Origin: Salticus scenicus
Taxonomy: Eukaryota > Arthropoda > Arachnida > Araneae > Salticidae
DNA: 64,000 nucleotides
Assembly (NCBI GenBank): GCA_963930645.1
Contig: OZ005649.1
Span: 82,642,126 to 82,706,125 of the forward strand
Direction: 5' to 3'
Made by a program: the position numbers and the translations under genes. The notes under the pieces were generated by a model. That model had not been told where the DNA came from. It did no database searches and saw nothing but the letters and a program-made list of their open reading frames with translations. This document shows positions 35,450 through 46,790 of the stretch, piece after piece (positions within the stretch are counted from its first letter, which is position 1; every line of letters begins with the position of its first letter).

Positions 35450-35875
35450 GGGTAAGTGCACCAGTGATTGACACTTTTAGAGCAATCTCTGATCTTTTTA
35501 ATGTTCTAGTCATCAGAAAATATTTTTAGAAATCTTAATTAGTACATATGGTATGAAAGACATCCAGAACCACATATATGTTAAAATATATACATTTGAT
35601 AACAATTATTTTTTTTTATGAATTTTTATTTGACACCCACTCAATGTTCCAGTGATTGACACTGCCAGTTTTTCATTTTATCAGTAATTGGCCCCTATGT
35701 TTCAGTGTTTGACACTGCTAGTTATTCATTTTACCAGTTATTAGTTCCAGTGTTTGACATAAAATGTTAAAATTGTTATATGTAAAATATATGATTTTCT
35801 TATTTTTCTTAATTATTAATTATTTCTGGATAGATGTCAATTACTGGAGCATGCCAATCACTGGAGCACCTACCC
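35450..35875. mobile_element. TA-flanked MITE with repeated CCAGTGATTGACA motif
   Basis: The ends are GGGTAAGTGCACCAGTGATT and, inverted, GGGTAGGTGCTCCAGTGATT, with TA at 35448-35449 and 35876-35877. The motif CCAGTGATTGACA or close variants occurs about six times (near 35461, 35650, 35703, 35748, 35837 and, inverted, 35853), mostly near the ends. It sits in family C-related sequence, and an unfilled related site (GGCATATGCCAAATTATC) exists at about 37112-37130. Confidence 0.75.
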
Positions 35876-36059
35876 TATGTCAAATTTTCTAATTTCAGGG
35901 GACTCCAAAACAATATTTTCTTTTCCATATATATGAGTAGGGGAAAAAAATGAAAAGAGGGAAGTTTTTTTTTTTCTTTACCAAAACTAAATGCAGAACT
36001 GGTGTACAAACGATAAATAGACAATGAGACTTCTTCACACACCATAAGTTTTACGCCAG

Positions 36060-36103
36060 CACAACCGGTTTCGAAAGGACGTAGCTTTCCTTCATCAGGT
36101 GAA
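36060..36103 (-). ncRNA. Hammerhead ribozyme motif of PLE2
   Basis: On the minus strand: stem I CAC/GTG, core CTGATGA, a stem II that can form GAAAG/CTTTC next to GAAA (or AGG/CCT), core GAAA, and the self-complementary stem III ACC/GGT without a loop, then H17 = T. A loopless stem III fits a dimeric hammerhead. The inverted copy at the right edge keeps only its 3' part, without CTGATGA. Confidence 0.6.
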
Positions 36104-36430
36104 AAAAAAAAAAAAAAAAAAAAAACACGTGCTACTGCCTTGGAGGCAAAAGCAAAACTGAAAGCAGGGCAAAAACCAGAGGGGGGGGAGCAACACAAAC
36201 AACCAATAGGAAGCAACATGCAGGACCAATCAAAGAGGAACACACATGCACACACAAAAACAAAAGGAGGGAGGGAAGGAATAAACAATTTATTTTATTT
36301 TATTTATTTATCTATTTTTTTAATTTTTTTTCTTCGTTTTTTCTTTTTATTTATTTATTTATTTTTTCTTTTTATTTTTTACTTTTTTTAAAATTAATAT
36401 TATACTAATAAGTAAATTTAATAAAATTTA

Positions 36431-36462
<32 letters not shown>

Positions 36463-36521
36463 TAATTATTTAGAATTATTTAAATATAACTATTATTGTG
36501 TTATAAACATAATGAAGGAAA

Positions 36522-36983
36522 TTATTTAATTGAATTAAACAAATTTTTCCAGGCTGTAGACAGCAAAGTGGAATAAGATCTTTCATTGACAATTTTATCA
36601 CGATTAACGTAAATAGCTAAATTTTCCAAATAATCCAGTTCGGAATCGCGTTTGGCATGAAAGATAATTTTGACACTCTTAAAATTGAAACTATGATCAA
36701 ATTCCCAACTGTGCTTCGCAATGGAAGATTTAGAAATTTCTTGATTAACAACATACCGAGAATGTTCACGTAAACGGCATTCAAGATTTCTTTTTGTTTG
36801 ACCAATATAAGATAAATCACAATTATTACAAGGGACATTATAGATACCCCACTTATGAAGCTCGGGAACAGGGGATTTAGTTGAAGGGAATTGGAATTTA
36901 TTGACAGGTTTAAAAATAACGTGAAAATTGAAACGCTTCAAAACTTTGACTAATTTAAAACATAAGGGGGGATAAAAAGGCAA
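36522..36983 (-). pseudogene. PLE2 GIY-YIG endonuclease fragment
   Basis: A 153-codon open frame encodes the linker and nuclease of a Penelope-like element. The linker (LVKVLKRFNFHVIFKPVNKF, about 11-30) is followed by GIY at 46-48 (KWGIYNVPC), Cys52 and Cys55, YIG at 59-61 (LSYIGQTKRN), the CRLREH segment (Arg70, His74), and His91 and His97 (AKHSWEFDH). The first codon is TTG and the frame runs open into the inverted junction, so the 5' part (reverse transcriptase) is missing. No stop interrupts the domain. It is clearly diverged from PLE1, so at least two PLE lineages are present. Confidence 0.8.
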
Positions 36984-37224
36984 GACAAAGGCTACGTCCT
37001 TTCGAAACCGGTTGTGCTGGCGTAAAACTTATGGTGTGTGAAGAAGTCTCATTGTCTATTTTTTTCTTTAATTTTTTAATTACTGTGGGATTTCTTTTTA
37101 ATTTTTCGCATGTTATGGCATATGCCAAATTATCTAAACTATAATATTTCAGAAAAAAAAAAAAAAAAAAAAACTTTTTTCAACTTTTATTTATTTTTTC
37201 AATGCTAAGTATTCTTCTGACTAT

Positions 37225-37536
37225 TGGGATGTGATGTGAAGTAGCTATTAACGCCGCTCTAGAACTACGGAATGGTCAAATGGTGACGGTCTAGGATTTC
37301 TCTTTAGGAGTATTCTGGAGAAATGTCCTCACCATTTTGGTCTTTCAAGGAGACAATGACTTCGGCAACCCTCAGAGGTATTATTTTAACATGGAAGACA
37401 CTACAGGCACGATGAATTTTACGTACACCAGCTACATACAATTAATGTACACGATGGCCTTTGGTAGGCTCGAGTATCGAATTCATAATCTTCCGATTAC
37501 GAGCTCGATGCTCTTACCAACCGAGCTACCGCGGCT
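37225..37536 (-). mobile_element. tRNA-derived SINE, copy 2 (old)
   Basis: A diverged copy of the SINE at 20152 and 54252, minus strand, starting AGCCGCGGTAGCTCGGTTGG. The A box (37518-37529) is recognisable and the B box (37472-37482) is mutated. The exact 10-bp duplication TTCTGACTAT lies at 37215-37224 and 37537-37546. The SINE 3' end is decayed. Confidence 0.8.
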
Positions 37537-37810
37537 TTCTGACTATAGAGAATGACAGTAATTCAGACAAATGATAATTTTCGATAGCTCAATTATAGAC
37601 TTGAAAAAGCATATTTTAATTTTAAATAAAATCTAGAAATTCAAAAATTGAGCTCCGAAGTATAGAAAGTTGGTACACTTGTGATTTATACCAAATTTTG
37701 TCACTCAGCGTACCATTGTTCGCTTTAAAAAGGAAATAATGATATCCCTCCCTCCTTTTTGTTAATATGTTTACTTTGAAAATAATTAGTATAATAAATT
37801 TAGAATCAAT

Positions 37811-37876
37811 CTGGTGGCTGAGTGATTAGAACTCTTATCTTCAATCAAGAAATGACACGTTCAATTTCCATGCATG
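37811..37876 (+). repeat. tRNA-like sequence
   Basis: TGGCTGAGTGATTAGAAC fits an A box and GTTCAATTTCC a decayed B box at tRNA-like spacing. Probably an old SINE head; folding is too poor for a tRNA gene. Confidence 0.45.
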
Positions 37877-39535
37877 GGGTGATTCCGTTTTAAATTAATT
37901 TAAATTCATATTAAACCGAAGATCCCAATTTAAATTTTCGTAGTACGCAAAAACTGACAGCAAAGGGACGAACTAAACCTAAATTTAGGTATTCGTAAAC
38001 GGCATTCACTTGATATGAACATTACCTTTTAGAGCCTACACTTGTCAGAATACAATTAAACATTTATTTTGCATCAGACGTGCGAACAATACTTTTTTAG
38101 TTTTAAACCGTTTAATGACTCTGACTCAGTTTCAACTTAAATGCGACTCTTGAAAAAGTTTCTTTCTTTTTTCTTAAAGGTTTATTTTTTGCTTCGTCTT
38201 GCTATACCTAATAAAGTTTTTTTTTTTCTTTAAAGAATGTAAAGATTGTTTTATGACTTAAATCTTATCAGAATTTCTGAAAAACTATCAAGAAATCATG
38301 TAGCACTTTAAGTTCTCTCCCATCAAGTGCTCATTAGTATTAGAGAAGATTGAGTAAAACAGACTTCTTACGAATATCATAAGTGTTTGCATTTAACAGT
38401 TCTTTTAAACGAACAGATATGCGGACATCGACCGCTAAACCACTTAATAAAAACTACTGTTAACTCTTTGGATATGTTTTCGCTTTTGCTGTAACAAGTA
38501 CTTTGCAAAATAAGACATGTAATCTAAAATCTGATAGTCTAAAATATTATATGATATACTATTTCATCGTAATGCCAGTTTCTGATATTTTCGGCAATTA
38601 TACCTAAATATATATATGCTATCACGTGTAGTTTAACCTTGAATATGAGGTTAATCCTCAAACAGAAGTTCTATGACTCAATTATATGCAGGAACTTGTC
38701 TATCATCAAGAGAGCTAATTGTCAATAATGAATCTTGCTGACGATAAAGTTCAAACTTTGAATGGTATTCATGTGGAGGAGTTTAACTTTTGAACTGCAA
38801 AGTCATACCTAGAGTTTAAAATCAAAGTTCATGGCTTGTCCAGACGGTAAATTGCATGTAATTATACTGAAGATGACTGACGTATGTCATCCATTGAAAT
38901 AACTTCAGCAAAATTTCGATATGTCTTCTGAGAAAATCATTTTTAAGCAATATCATAAAATACTTTGGATGGTATTTGATGAATAAAATATTTAGAATAG
39001 TGTATTTTGACTACGCTCAATAATTTTCTGATATTATGAAACGTTATACAAATTATTTGAATGGTAAAGTTACTTACATATTAGTTTTCAAGACTTTGCA
39101 ACATGACACGAATTGTACATTACATTTATTTATTTATTTATTCTGATTATAAGTTTGTTTCTTTGTATGTCTTTACTAACTATATGCCAAAAAATACTGA
39201 GATGGTGAACCAATATGAAATAATTTGCGAATGGTTGTTATTGAATATTGTTTCAAATTAAAGAAAAAGTTCTTAAATTAAAAAAAGATTGTTTTTAACT
39301 GATAAAGATAACCGGCGTATTAATTCTTTTTCAAAAATGATTTTTTTTTTTTTTTAACAAAGAAATGTATTATACACATTTTTTAAAACACATTCAAATA
39401 AAAATATTTGTTTTTCCTATTCATGAACGTTTAAAATAAATAAATAAATAAATAAAATCATATTTTCTGTAATTTCACAAAAATGTCTCCAAGCCACTCT
39501 TTGCATTCACTTATCCATATATAAGGAAAAGCCAT
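37877..39535. other. Gene-free stretch of ordinary composition
   Basis: Less simple than most of the window (38380-38950) but without a coding frame or recognisable repeat. It could be intronic or intergenic host DNA; this cannot be decided from the sequence alone. Confidence 0.5.
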
Positions 39536-39764
39536 CACTGTTTGCCACCCCTAAAATTTTCACCAGTAATCGCCACCCTCGCAAAACAATGTTAAAATAA
39601 GTGTTTAATAACATATATGAACTTGAATCCGCCCGCGCTAGATTCTCTAGAACCGGAGAATTTAACGTGGGCGGATTCAAATTCACTGATGTGAACGCTT
39701 ATTTTAACATTTCTTTTGCGATGATGGCGACTACTGGTGCAAATTTCAGGGGTGGCGAACACTG
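39536..39764. mobile_element. Palindromic MITE
   Basis: 229 bp with arms of about 100 bp: CACTGTTTGCCACCCCTAAA at the left against CAGTGTTCGCCACCCCTGAA, inverted, at the right. No clear target duplication. The short plus-strand frame over the centre and right arm is a by-product. The superfamily is uncertain (hAT-like ends possible). Confidence 0.65.
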
Positions 39765-39781
39765 GTGCCTTTACTTTAATT

Positions 39782-40370
39782 AAGAGAGTAAATATAGTTT
39801 TTCAGTCGAATTTTCCAAACTGAATTTTTGCTGTAATTAGACGTTTTGAGGAACACCTAATTCGAAAAACAGAATTTTAGAGGTTGATCTGTATATCTCT
39901 GTTATCAGCATAGCTTAAAAACAGATATTAGCAGTAAGTCTAAATCTGATATTCTAAATAAATATGTATCACATAACGATATTACTTAAAAAAAAAAAAA
40001 ATCACTGAGATCGGTCAATACGAAGATATAAAAAAAAGAATTCAAATACATTACTTCTGTGAGCGGAATTTTTCCTTAGTACATTTTACCTTTTTTTTTT
40101 TTTTTTTTTTTTTCTGTAATGACTTAACTAAACCTTATGAAATTAACATATAGTTTTTATATGCATTAAAGAATGTTCCTATAAAATATGGTTTGGAAAA
40201 CTTTGATTTACAGAACCAAATAAAAAACGAATTTGTTTATGTTAGGGTGTGTAATTAACAGCTACTTGAAGTGTATTTCAAATTGTACTATGAATTTTGT
40301 GCTACGCTAAATTTAAATACACTATTTGCTGTCTATGCAGTTTGTAGACAATACACAGGGTTATACAAGA
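39782..40370 (+). mobile_element. Family C element C3 (decayed)
   Basis: The order of modules is recognisable: GAGAGTAAATATAG head, ACGTTTTGAGGAACACCTAA box, CTCTGTTATCAGCATAGCTT, GATATTCTAAATAAATATG, and near 40310-40370 the module of C1/C2 (TTTGTAGACAATACAC). No tail was found. Confidence 0.5.
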
Positions 40371-41148
40371 TTAATCGTATGTATTTCGTTCAACTCGATG
40401 TAAAACTTCTTCCGACAATTTTAGCCTTTATTATAGTTTCTTTTTAAATAATATCATAGAAAAAACTTTTGACCAATATGTGGTGGGTATCACAAATATA
40501 TTATAAAAAGTACTTTATTTCATGATATATATATTTTTTTTCTCCGTTATTTGGAAATTTACTCTTGCGAAATAACTAAAGAAAATTACTTTCTGAAAAA
40601 AAAAAAAAAAAAGTATCACACGTGAAACCCTCTCCTCTCTCGGGATGTCATCACGAGAATCGATGATTCGCTTCAACCAATTTCAAGAAAAATGCTGCTT
40701 TGTTTAGTTACAGTTTTACAGGCTAACTATATTTGAAAGCCTACTTGATGGTCTGATCAGTAAGGCACTGCCTTCTGGATTCCCAAGTCCTGGGTTGGAA
40801 TCCCGATGCTGACATGGATGTATCTTGTGGCTGATGCATATAATATATTGTGCATTGTTAATCTGAATTGAGGTAATATGTATCAATAGAGATAAAAGTT
40901 ATTGTAACTATAGTTCTCAAAGTCAAAGCTGTCCAATAAATAGAAAATACCTAAGTATTTGAACTGTTATGACTACTGGAAAAATATGTCCTTTTAAATA
41001 GAAGCAATAACGCCAGAAATTTATGATAATACTTATTGATTCAAGCCAGCAGAATTTTTCGACATCTCTACTACGCATCATCATTAATAGTTAATATTAA
41101 ATAATTTTTAAACGCGATTGTATAGTATTTTTTTTTTCTTTTTTCTTT

Positions 41149-41181
<33 letters not shown>

Positions 41182-42604
41182 TGATATTTTCAAGCGATCT
41201 ACTGAATAGCAAGAATTTTATTACGTGTGCTTAGAATATCCATGCAATATGAATAAATGTATCAAATCCACTACTATGGGTTATGAATGATTTTGTTTAT
41301 CTTTTAATTATATTAAAAACACTTTAAACACACGTATTAACTCTTTCTTTTTTAGAGTATATTTATAATGTTTATCTTTTACTCTTCCAACCCCTTTCCC
41401 AATTTCATTCAGAAAGATAAAAATAATTATCAGCTTTTTGCGACAGTGTAGATTGATATGTTGCGCATGAAGTAAAAAATAAGATTCAAATCGATAATGT
41501 TGGAGGTCTCACAAAAATTTCTCACTTTTGAACATTTTTAATATCTGTTTTATTATTACATTTGTAAATAAAGCTTTTGAAACAATTTATTTCACTATAG
41601 TAAAATGATTTTAATGTAATGTGCAAAATATAATTTCCATCTCAAAAAGAAAAAAAAAAAAAAAAAAAAGAATTTTTATTAAGTATTTCACTAAAGAAAA
41701 AAAAAACTTAAACATGCTTTTTACAACGAAAACCCCGTTGCTTTTCAAATACACTAATTTTTGGCTTAAAAGAACATTTAAGTTATTTTAAAAATTATTA
41801 TTTCGTTTTTTTTTTCGATTTTCTAACTGAAATATCTATCAAAACAGAATAATCTTTTAGAAATATTTATTTATTAAAAAAATCTCATCTAAATCTATGA
41901 TGATCTAGTTTCAAAGAAGGAAAAAGAAATGTAAATAAAAACTTTTGTTAAGGAAAACAGGCGTGGTAATGTTTAAGACGCTTTCAATTCAAAAAATTTA
42001 TTAGGTTTGCCCCAATTTCTTAATGTAAAATTAATGGCTTTTAAATACAATAACATTCAATTTCAAGCAAGGAAACATTCATATCTATTCACTGCAGTGC
42101 TAATTAACGGAAAATATGAGCGCAAATTACGAAAAAGAACGCAATTATAGTGTTGAAATAATTTGTTCAATTAATAGAAAAGAAGGAAAGTACGAATTCC
42201 TCTTAAAATTCCTCAAGTTCTATTCTCAAGATTTATATGTTTTCTTCAAAGTGGTAAATCCTTATCACAAAAGGATATTTTTTCCAACTATTTCTAATCT
42301 TTGATACAAAAAGTCGTTGTTTTGCATTTGCAGCTTAATTTCATAATTCCCCATCAATTTTTTCCCAGTGTGATGTAGAAGTTATCTTTTAAAAATTACC
42401 TGTTGCTGTGAAATGTAAAAAGGAGAAGAAAGAAAATAAGAAATTTTATTAATATGCCAAGTTCACCAGAAACATAAATCTGCTATTTATTATTTTAAAT
42501 TTAACATAATCTTTGAAAATTTTTCTGAGTATGATGAATCTGTGTATACCTCTCACATTCATTAATTAATGTAAAACACCCCCCCCCCCCCCACTTTTTT
42601 TTTT
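40371..42604. other. Gene-free AT-rich stretch
   Basis: Contains long poly-T (41140-41180) and poly-A tracts (41650-41669), a poly-C run at 42578-42592 and the tRNA-like sequence annotated separately. The 62-codon frame at 42116-42304 has no recognised domain and is probably chance. Confidence 0.55.
40746..40812 (+). repeat. tRNA-like sequence (SINE head)
   Basis: A box TGATCAGTAAGGC and B box GGTTGGAATCCC lie at correct spacing with partial cloverleaf pairing (CTGGG...CCCGA). It is followed by a tail that does not match other repeats here. More likely a SINE than a functional tRNA because acceptor pairing is not evident. Confidence 0.5.
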
Positions 42605-43616
42605 TTTTTACTTTCCGAACACTATAGTGAGGAAAGTATTGTAATCATGTCAAAAATTCGAATTTGAGATTTTGATGTTCCTATACGTTTCGAGGTCCCC
42701 TGAGTCCGTTTTCACTATTTTTACGATGATGTATGTACGTGTGTGTGTATGTATGTGAGTGAACACGCTAGCGTATAAACGCTTTGTTCAAATAAGCTGA
42801 AAGTTGGTAGGTATATTGTAAGCCACCATAGTACGAACCCTATTGATTTTGGTGAATCTAGCACTTATAGTTTTTTTTACAGGGACACCAGGAAAAATTC
42901 TTTATCATTATGGCCTATGAGGCCAAATTTTTAAAAGTGCTATAGCGTCTAAACGCTTTATTAATCTGAGCAAAAAATTTGTACACGCATTATAAGTTAC
43001 AGTTGCACAGTTGCACGAACTGCATAGATTTTGGTGAATTTAGCACTGACAGTTTTTTTTACAGGGGCACAAAGAAAAATTCTTTATCATTATGGCCTAT
43101 GGGGCCAAATCATTAAAAGTGTGATAGCGTCTAAACACCTTATTAATCTGAGCAAAAAAATTGTACACATGTTACAGGTCACAGTTGCACCAACTTTATG
43201 GATTTTGGTGAATTTAGCACTTAAAGTTTTTTTACAGGGACACAAAGAAAAATTCTTTATCATTATGGCCTATGGGACCAAATTTTTAAAAGTGCGATAG
43301 CATCTAAACGCCTTAATCAATTGAGCTGAAATTTTATATGAATATTATAAATCACTGTTGCATTAACTATAAGCATTTTAGTGAATCTAGCATTTATAGG
43401 TTTTTACAAGGACACAACGAAAATTTTTTTATCATTATGATCTATGGGCTCAAAGTTCAGTAGCGTTAAATAAAACATCGTGTAATACATGGAGAAAAAT
43501 ACTCAAACACTCTATTATGTTTTTCTCTCTTTTGTTTGTTTAACAACTCCTCTTTCTTTACTTTATCCACAAAACTGTTAATTACTCAATGTTCGGAAAG
43601 TCCAGTGGAGTAACTC

Positions 43617-43620
<4 letters not shown>
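42605..43620 (+). mobile_element. Family B element B5 (complete)
   Basis: Very similar to B2: TTTTTACTTTCCGAACAC head, ACGTTTCGAGGTCCCCTGAG box, short GT/GTAT microsatellite (42732-42757), four monomers of about 173 bp, and the tail TGTTCGGAAAGTCCAGTGGA then TAACTCCAGG. The tail is followed by poly-T (43621-43651) and (GT)n. Frames inside are incidental to the monomers. Confidence 0.75.
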
Positions 43621-43651
<31 letters not shown>

Positions 43652-43664
<13 letters not shown>

Positions 43665-44589
43665 TGGCATAGGCCTATTTCAACTGATTCATAGACTAAA
43701 TTCATAGACCTTTTTGAATAAAGAGAAATGCCTGCAACTAGGAATTTAGGCAAAGTTTTGTTTGTCTTTGACAAATAATAATAATATTAAAGAGAGAAAA
43801 GAAAGAAAAGAAAGAAAAGAAAAATAGAAAAAAATAAAAATAAAAGCTTTTAACTCTTTGATGAAAACTAAGAATCAGAATGTTTATTGATTTATTTATT
43901 TATTTATTTTTGAGAATCTGAAAGATTGTCATTTAATCAATAAGTATGTATATACGTTTTGCTCTAGCTGTACCTCCTCAAATTATTCTGTGTGTGGAAA
44001 GTAATTAAACGGTTCTCGCATATAAAGTGTTTCTTTTCAGTTTGTTCCGGCGGCGTTTCGTCTTTGCGAGTGAAGTAAACGTACATGAATAATTTTGAAG
44101 TGTATTTAAATCGTTCGTTTTAAATAATAATCGTAAGTGGATACTTAACTACTTATTTATTTATTTATTTTAAGTTTTTACACATAAATCTCTTTTTGAG
44201 GAGAAAAAAAATCATTACAGAAAGCATACTGTTTTGATTATTTTGGTAAAAATCAAGAATTAGGATTTTTTATTTTATTTTATTTTAATTTATTTTTTAT
44301 TTTATTTTTTTATGAGTGTGTGCGTGTGTGTGTAGAAATAGATCTAACATAATATTTCTAGGGGGGAAAGGGAATATAAATCATTTTGTCCAGAGCTGAT
44401 TAATATTCATATTAAATCAACAAATATGCTCTTGCTCCTTTAGAATGTATTTATTTGCTTGATAATATTTGTGAATTTTTTAAACGGATAATATGTAACT
44501 TTGGATAAAATCTTCCCAAACACAAACAGCATTACTGTTGCTGATGCTCATACGATAACTGAATAATTTATATAATCAAGGTTTTAAAT
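43652..44589. other. Gene-free AT-rich stretch
   Basis: Simple (TTTA)n and (GAAA)n tracts only. The GC-richer patch at 44045-44075 has no supported coding frame. Confidence 0.55.
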
Positions 44590-44830
44590 GTCTCTCGCTT
44601 CACCAATGGACGAGAGATTCTCATATCTATGCTGGTAATGAGATGTACCGGGTTCAAACACAGATCACGCTCGTAGGCCTAGTAGTTCGAAGTTTCCCAT
44701 GGTTCTTCCCGAGACTGGAGGGAATTTGACCTAGGACACTCTTAGAAAAAGCCCATGGAGGGTATACCGCCTAGGCCTGGGACACTTGCATAGTCAGTCA
44801 GACCTAATCAAAACACAGCACCAGCAAACT
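44590..44830 (+). repeat. SINE-like repeat, second family, plus copy
   Basis: It shares several blocks with the inverse of 46560-46790: CACGCTCGTAGGCCTAG against CACGCTTGTCGGCCTAG, and GGGTATACCGCCTAGGCC against GGGTATTCCACCTAGGCC. GGGTTCAAACAC near 44648 could be a B box. The family is not recognised. Confidence 0.5.
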
Positions 44831-46110
44831 TTAAACATCATCTTATACGAATTCCAGTAGAGACATCGATCTCCTGTCTTTTTAATGGGACATGGCAACT
44901 TCTAATCCTTCCTCTTTAAAATAAAGAAACAAATGAACGATTTGTGCAAATTTAATATACCCAATATACCCAGATACCTTTTCCATTATCTATTTATCAG
45001 ACACAATTATACTTAATGGATTTAGGTTTTACATAAATTAAACAATAAGAGAAAATTTAATTAATACCGTGTGCTAAATCCAGAAAATTACAATAAATAA
45101 ATAAAATAAAAACAATATGTAATTTTCTTTATAAAAAATTCCTCTTTTATGATATATACTTTCTAACCTCTTTCACATTCCTGTTGACCCACTTTCTTAT
45201 ATTATTGTATTTACACTTTTCTAATGTACCTTTATCTTTCTTATCAATTCCTAACGACAAAATTTCTGTTTGCAAGCAGAATATATACGAAATATGTTTT
45301 TAAAAGCATATATATTATCAAAATCTTCAATAAATTTAGGGTCTTCTAGCTCCGGAGTGGTCTAGATACTCAAATAGGGTTTCATATAGGTCTGTAGCTA
45401 AAACCTATTGCCGTGTTGGTGATGCCTGCAGTTGGAAATTCTTTCTGGTGAAATATTTATCACACTTCAGTCAAAAACTAGCTGAATGTGAAGATTAACA
45501 AGTATAGAATAGATTTTACACTCTTTTGTACATTGTTAAAAATAATAATTCAAATTTAACCAAAAACATGGAGGCAGTTAGTCAAATTTATCTGCAACCA
45601 GTACTTTGCTATTACGTTATACCATTTCAGTGGTACTTTCTACTAAAACAGCTCCACTAAAATGGCAAAATATCGCGCATTTAATTTTTAAAAATATTGG
45701 TTGCAAATTGTAATCCTTTTTCTGGAGAAACGTACGATTTTATTTTGAACAATGCAGAAGTGGAAAAGATGAACAAATTAAAAACTATTATTTATAAAAA
45801 AAACTGGAATAGAATTGATAATGTGCATCACTAAATGTAGTTATTTTGGAATTAACTGGTACTAATATTTATTTTGGTTAGTAGGATTACTATAAGTTTT
45901 TATTATTTTTATCTTATTTTTAAAAATAGTTTATACTTATTTTTATCATGGACAGTTTGTACACGATAATAAACTAATAAATCATGCTTTATTTATTTAT
46001 TTTAATAGTACGCAGAAGTATTCCCTCATGTACAACCCTTTATATTGCTTTACTCTTAGATTGCTGCTGATAAATTGTAGGATTCACCACGATTGTGTTG
46101 CACTATAGGA
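44831..46110. other. Gene-free AT-rich stretch
   Basis: A possible tRNA-like head near 45350-45425 (GTGGTCTAGATACTC) is too weak to call. Otherwise nothing recognisable. Confidence 0.5.
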
Positions 46111-46114
46111 TTAA

Positions 46115-46545
46115 GGGGATACTTAACAAATTTGATCGATAGTCTAATCTCATATTATTTCACGGAGAAATTTGTCTTATAACTTAATCATTACCTAATG
46201 TATTTTTTAAATTCCGTTTTCACATTCAGAATATTAACAATCGTTAATATGTTTCTCGTTTTTCAAAAATTAGTTTCCTTAATTTTTAATATTTCGTTTT
46301 AAAGTTGTAAAGTGCAAAAAATTAAATAAGAACTTTTTTTTTTTTTACGTTAAGCTTCAAAATGAGAAATGAAAACTTTTAAGAATCAATTTTAGGAAAA
46401 CGGGAAACCTGTTAATGGTTTTGAATTTTCTAAATGTGAAAACGGAATTTAAAAAGTACATTAGGTCATAAATAATTTATAAAACAAATTTCTCCATAGA
46501 ATAGCATGGGGTTAGACTGACGGTCAAATTAGGTGAAGTATTCCC
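46115..46545. mobile_element. piggyBac-type MITE with long inverted repeats
   Basis: 431 bp between TTAA at 46111-46114 and 46546-46549. The ends are GGGGATACTTAACAAATTTG and, inverted, GGGAATACTTCACCTAATTT; inverted similarity continues for about 120 bp. No coding content. Confidence 0.7.
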
Positions 46546-46559
46546 TTAAAGCGGATTGC

Positions 46560-46790
46560 CTTTCTCATGGAACTAAGGCCTAGGTGGAATACCCTGTTTA
46601 GCTCTAAGTGGGGAAGGGAGGATTTATGTTAGGGGACCTTGTACATATTCACATGAATTTCAGAGAAAACCACGGAATCCTCGAAATTCCTAGGCCGACA
46701 AGCGTGATTTGAGGTCAAACACTGCATCTATTGTCAACCAGCTTTGAGAGCAGAACCTCTTGGTAACTGCTGGGGCCTCGTATAAATTGA
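46560..46790 (-). repeat. SINE-like repeat, second family, minus copy
   Basis: The inverted counterpart of 44590-44830; on the minus strand GTTTGACCTCAAATCACGC then GGCCTAGG and GGTATTCCACCTAGGCC. Its 3' edge lies next to the piggyBac-type MITE. Confidence 0.5.

Larger units (their letters stand above)
35981..37058 (-). mobile_element. Penelope-like element PLE2
   Basis: A minus-strand, 5'-truncated PLE. It has the endonuclease frame (36522-36983), a long AT-rich 3' part with (TTA)n at 36432-36461, and a hammerhead at 36060-36103. About 73 bp at the left (36016-36089) recur inverted at the right (36988-37060; AGACAATGAGACTTCTTCAC). A possible 12-bp target duplication TTTTTTTCTTTA lies at 35969-35980 and 37059-37070, but it is low-complexity. 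As in PLE1, about 35 extra bases lie between the left duplication and the inverted arm. Confidence 0.75.

Noticed and set aside
37337..37555. 72-codon frame
   Set aside because: Lies in the old SINE copy (37225-37536).
42116..42304. 62-codon frame considered as a small gene or exon
   Set aside because: No recognisable domain, no splice context that could be judged and AT-biased composition; cannot be supported.
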